A stretch of DNA of 64,000 nt from an uncultured Rhizobiaceae group bacterium (GTDB lineage Bacteria > Pseudomonadota > Alphaproteobacteria > Rhizobiales > Rhizobiaceae): positions 62,001 to 126,000 of the forward strand of contig CALLUS010000002.1 in NCBI GenBank assembly GCA_938010435.1, in the 5' to 3' direction. Shown one piece after another: positions 62,773 through 64,000 of the stretch. Each line of letters opens with the position of its first letter. Position 1 is the stretch's first letter. Made by a program: the position numbers and the translations under genes. A model generated the notes under the pieces. It searched no databases, had not been told where the DNA came from, and worked only from the letters and a program-made list of their open reading frames with translations.

Positions 62773-63426
62773 ATGACCAAAGCCTTTGTTTTCGACGCTT
62801 ATGGAACATTGTTCGATGTACATTCTGCCGTCAGAAAACACGCTGAACTGGTCGGTCCTGATGCAGACATCGTCTCTGAAGTATGGAGACAAAAACAGCT
62901 GGAATATTCTTGGACACGCACCTTGATGGATCGCTACCTCGATTTTTGGCAATTGACAGAACAGGCACTCGATTTTGCCTTATCCAAAGTTCCAAGTGCT
63001 AACAAAGATGCCAAAAAAGACCTGCTGGAAGCTTATTGGAACTTGGAATGCTTTGCCGAAGTGCCAAGCGTTTTAGCCAAGCTTAAAAGTTCCGACAAAA
63101 AAGTGGCCATTTTGTCCAATGGGTCAAGTGATATGTTGGATGCTGCTGTGAGTTCTTCAGGACTTACTGATTTGATTGATGATGTAATTTCCGTAGATCG
63201 GATTGGTCGGTTCAAAGCCGTTCCTGAAGTCTATCAGATGATATTGGACGATTATCAGATAACGGCCAGCGACGTTTCATTTCAATCGTCCAACCGGTGG
63301 GACATAGCCGCTGCCAATTCGGTTGGCTTCCAAACAATTTGGTGCAATCGGGGCACCCAGCCGGATGAATATTCCGACTTGCCACCAGACCGCATTGTGA
63401 CAGACCTGAACGGGTTGATTGTCTAG
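62773..63426 (+). CDS. Haloacid dehalogenase, type II (L-2-haloacid dehalogenase family)
   Basis: A 217-residue HAD hydrolase starting at ATG 62773 after AAGGAG. Motif I nucleophile D8 is in FVFDAYGTLFD, motif II Ser in ILSNGSSDML, the Lys in RFKAVPEVYQ, and the motif III variant SSNRWDIAAANSVGFQTIWCNR is typical of type II dehalogenases (shown in parts: SSNRWDIAAANSVG). It probably hydrolyses L-2-haloacids to D-2-hydroxyacids; the substrate is not proven. Confidence 0.9.
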   Translation: MTKAFVFDAYGTLFDVHSAVRKHAELVGPDADIVSEVWRQKQLEYSWTRTLMDRYLDFWQLTEQALDFALSKVPSANKDAKKDLLEAYWNLECFAEVPSVLAKLKSSDKKVAILSNGSSDMLDAAVSSSGLTDLIDDVISVDRIGRFKAVPEVYQMILDDYQITASDVSFQSSNRWDIAAANSVGFQTIWCNRGTQPDEYSDLPPDRIVTDLNGLIV

Positions 63427-63433
63427 ACGAGAC

Positions 63434-64000
63434 TTAAAAGCCCCGTTTCAAACTTCCCAATATCCCACGCACCAATGCACGACCAAGTGACGATGCAATC
63501 GACCTCGTCACGGATTTCATAGCTGCTTCGCCAACGCTTTGGCGACTAGATCGACGTGACCTTCCACGCGCGCGACTGCCGGTTTTGCGCTTCTTTTCTG
63601 CATCCTCGCGCTTACGTTCGGCTTCTTCCGCTTTGGCTTGCTCCTCAGTGCGCTCCTGTAGAATTTCAAATGCTGACTCACGATCAAGCGTTTCGTCATA
63701 TTGCCCGGCAACCGGGCTGACACCGATGATTTTCTTTCGCTCGGCTTTGGTCAAAGGGCCAAGGCGCGATTGCGGTGGGCGGATCAATGTCCGCTGAACC
63801 ATGGACGGCACACCCTTCTTTGCAAGGGTAGAAACCAGCGCTTCACCTACGCCAAGGTTTTTGATCGTATCGATCGCTTCAAAATCCGGGTTCGGTCGGA
63901 ATGTTTCTGCTGCAGACTTTACCGCCTTTTGCTCACGCGGTGTATAAGCGCGCAGGGCATGTTGCACACGGTTACCCAACTGAGCCAAAACACCATCGGG
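63434..64000 (-). CDS. HerA-like ATPase/helicase (DUF853), C-terminal part cut by window edge
   Basis: The frame is open to the window edge, so the N-terminal ATPase region is missing here. The visible 188 residues include PDGVLAQLGNRVQHALRAYT, FRPNPDFEAIDTIKNLGVGE and PPQSRLGPLTKAERKK, the C-terminal pattern of the DUF853 HerA-like family (YjgR). A charged Glu/Lys/Arg linker (EEAERKREDAEKKRK) precedes a basic C-terminus ending in LKRGF. The gene is convergent with the dehalogenase gene. Confidence 0.9.
   Translation of the reverse strand, partial: PDGVLAQLGNRVQHALRAYTPREQKAVKSAAETFRPNPDFEAIDTIKNLGVGEALVSTLAKKGVPSMVQRTLIRPPQSRLGPLTKAERKKIIGVSPVAGQYDETLDRESAFEILQERTEEQAKAEEAERKREDAEKKRKTGSRARGRSRRSSRQSVGEAAMKSVTRSIASSLGRALVRGILGSLKRGF

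Overview
The window is chromosomal DNA of an alphaproteobacterium, most likely in the Hyphomicrobiales (Rhizobiales). Pointers are the feuN-feuP-feuQ module beside ccmIEFH-degP, the pepN-pleC-glnE neighbourhood, a DivJ-type kinase, MucR, SufE and a complete Rhodobacter-capsulatus-type gene transfer agent (GTA) cluster. By eye the base composition is only moderately GC-rich, low for rhizobia and more like marine members of the order; I did not compute it. I see no tRNA, rRNA, insertion sequence or CRISPR array.

Layout: (1) 1-8100: the end of a molybdenum hydroxylase gene, an EamA transporter, pgi, an orphan Tad-like protein and pepN. (2) 8251-24258: PleC-type kinase, glnE, an OmpR-type two-component pair, degP, cytochrome c maturation genes ccmIEFH, a surface lipoprotein and feuN-feuP-feuQ. 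(3) 24305-39486, all on the minus strand: a GTA cluster in canonical order (gp1 small terminase to gp15 host-specificity protein), followed by three tiny overlapping genes that look like a holin and a nested spanin pair. (4) 39515-48450: YcgN, a class A penicillin-binding protein, DUF1214/DUF1254, DUF2336, DUF1491, a peptidoglycan-binding protein, DivJ and sufE. (5) 48480-50412: a translationally coupled DnaA-like HTH gene and DUF6456 gene, then mucR. (6) 50792-58465: a nine-gene, almost gapless Mrp/Mbh-type cation/proton antiporter operon. (7) 58538-64000: msrB, ptrB, sodB, a branched-chain aminotransferase, a type II haloacid dehalogenase and the end of a HerA-like ATPase gene.

The most interesting thread joins regions 3 and 5. 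The HTH and DUF6456 genes look like the two halves of GafA, the direct GTA activator (GafY/GafZ in Caulobacter), and sit about 9 kb from the GTA. A 15-base sequence, AATAGGAAAATAATC, occurs exactly both in the GTA promoter region and in the short promoter region of the HTH gene. At the GTA it is repeated with a 17-bp period directly upstream of a good sigma70-type promoter, the place for an activator. At the HTH gene it overlaps the probable -10, the place for autorepression. PleC, DivJ and CtrA-like sites in the same window fit the known CtrA control of GTAs. A terminator-like hairpin follows the capsid gene inside the GTA operon, and a lysis-like cassette closes the cluster. Together these suggest a nearly self-contained GTA production and control locus.

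Gene identities rest on motif and synteny recognition by eye. Start codons were chosen from ribosome-binding sites and overlaps where the sequence allowed.
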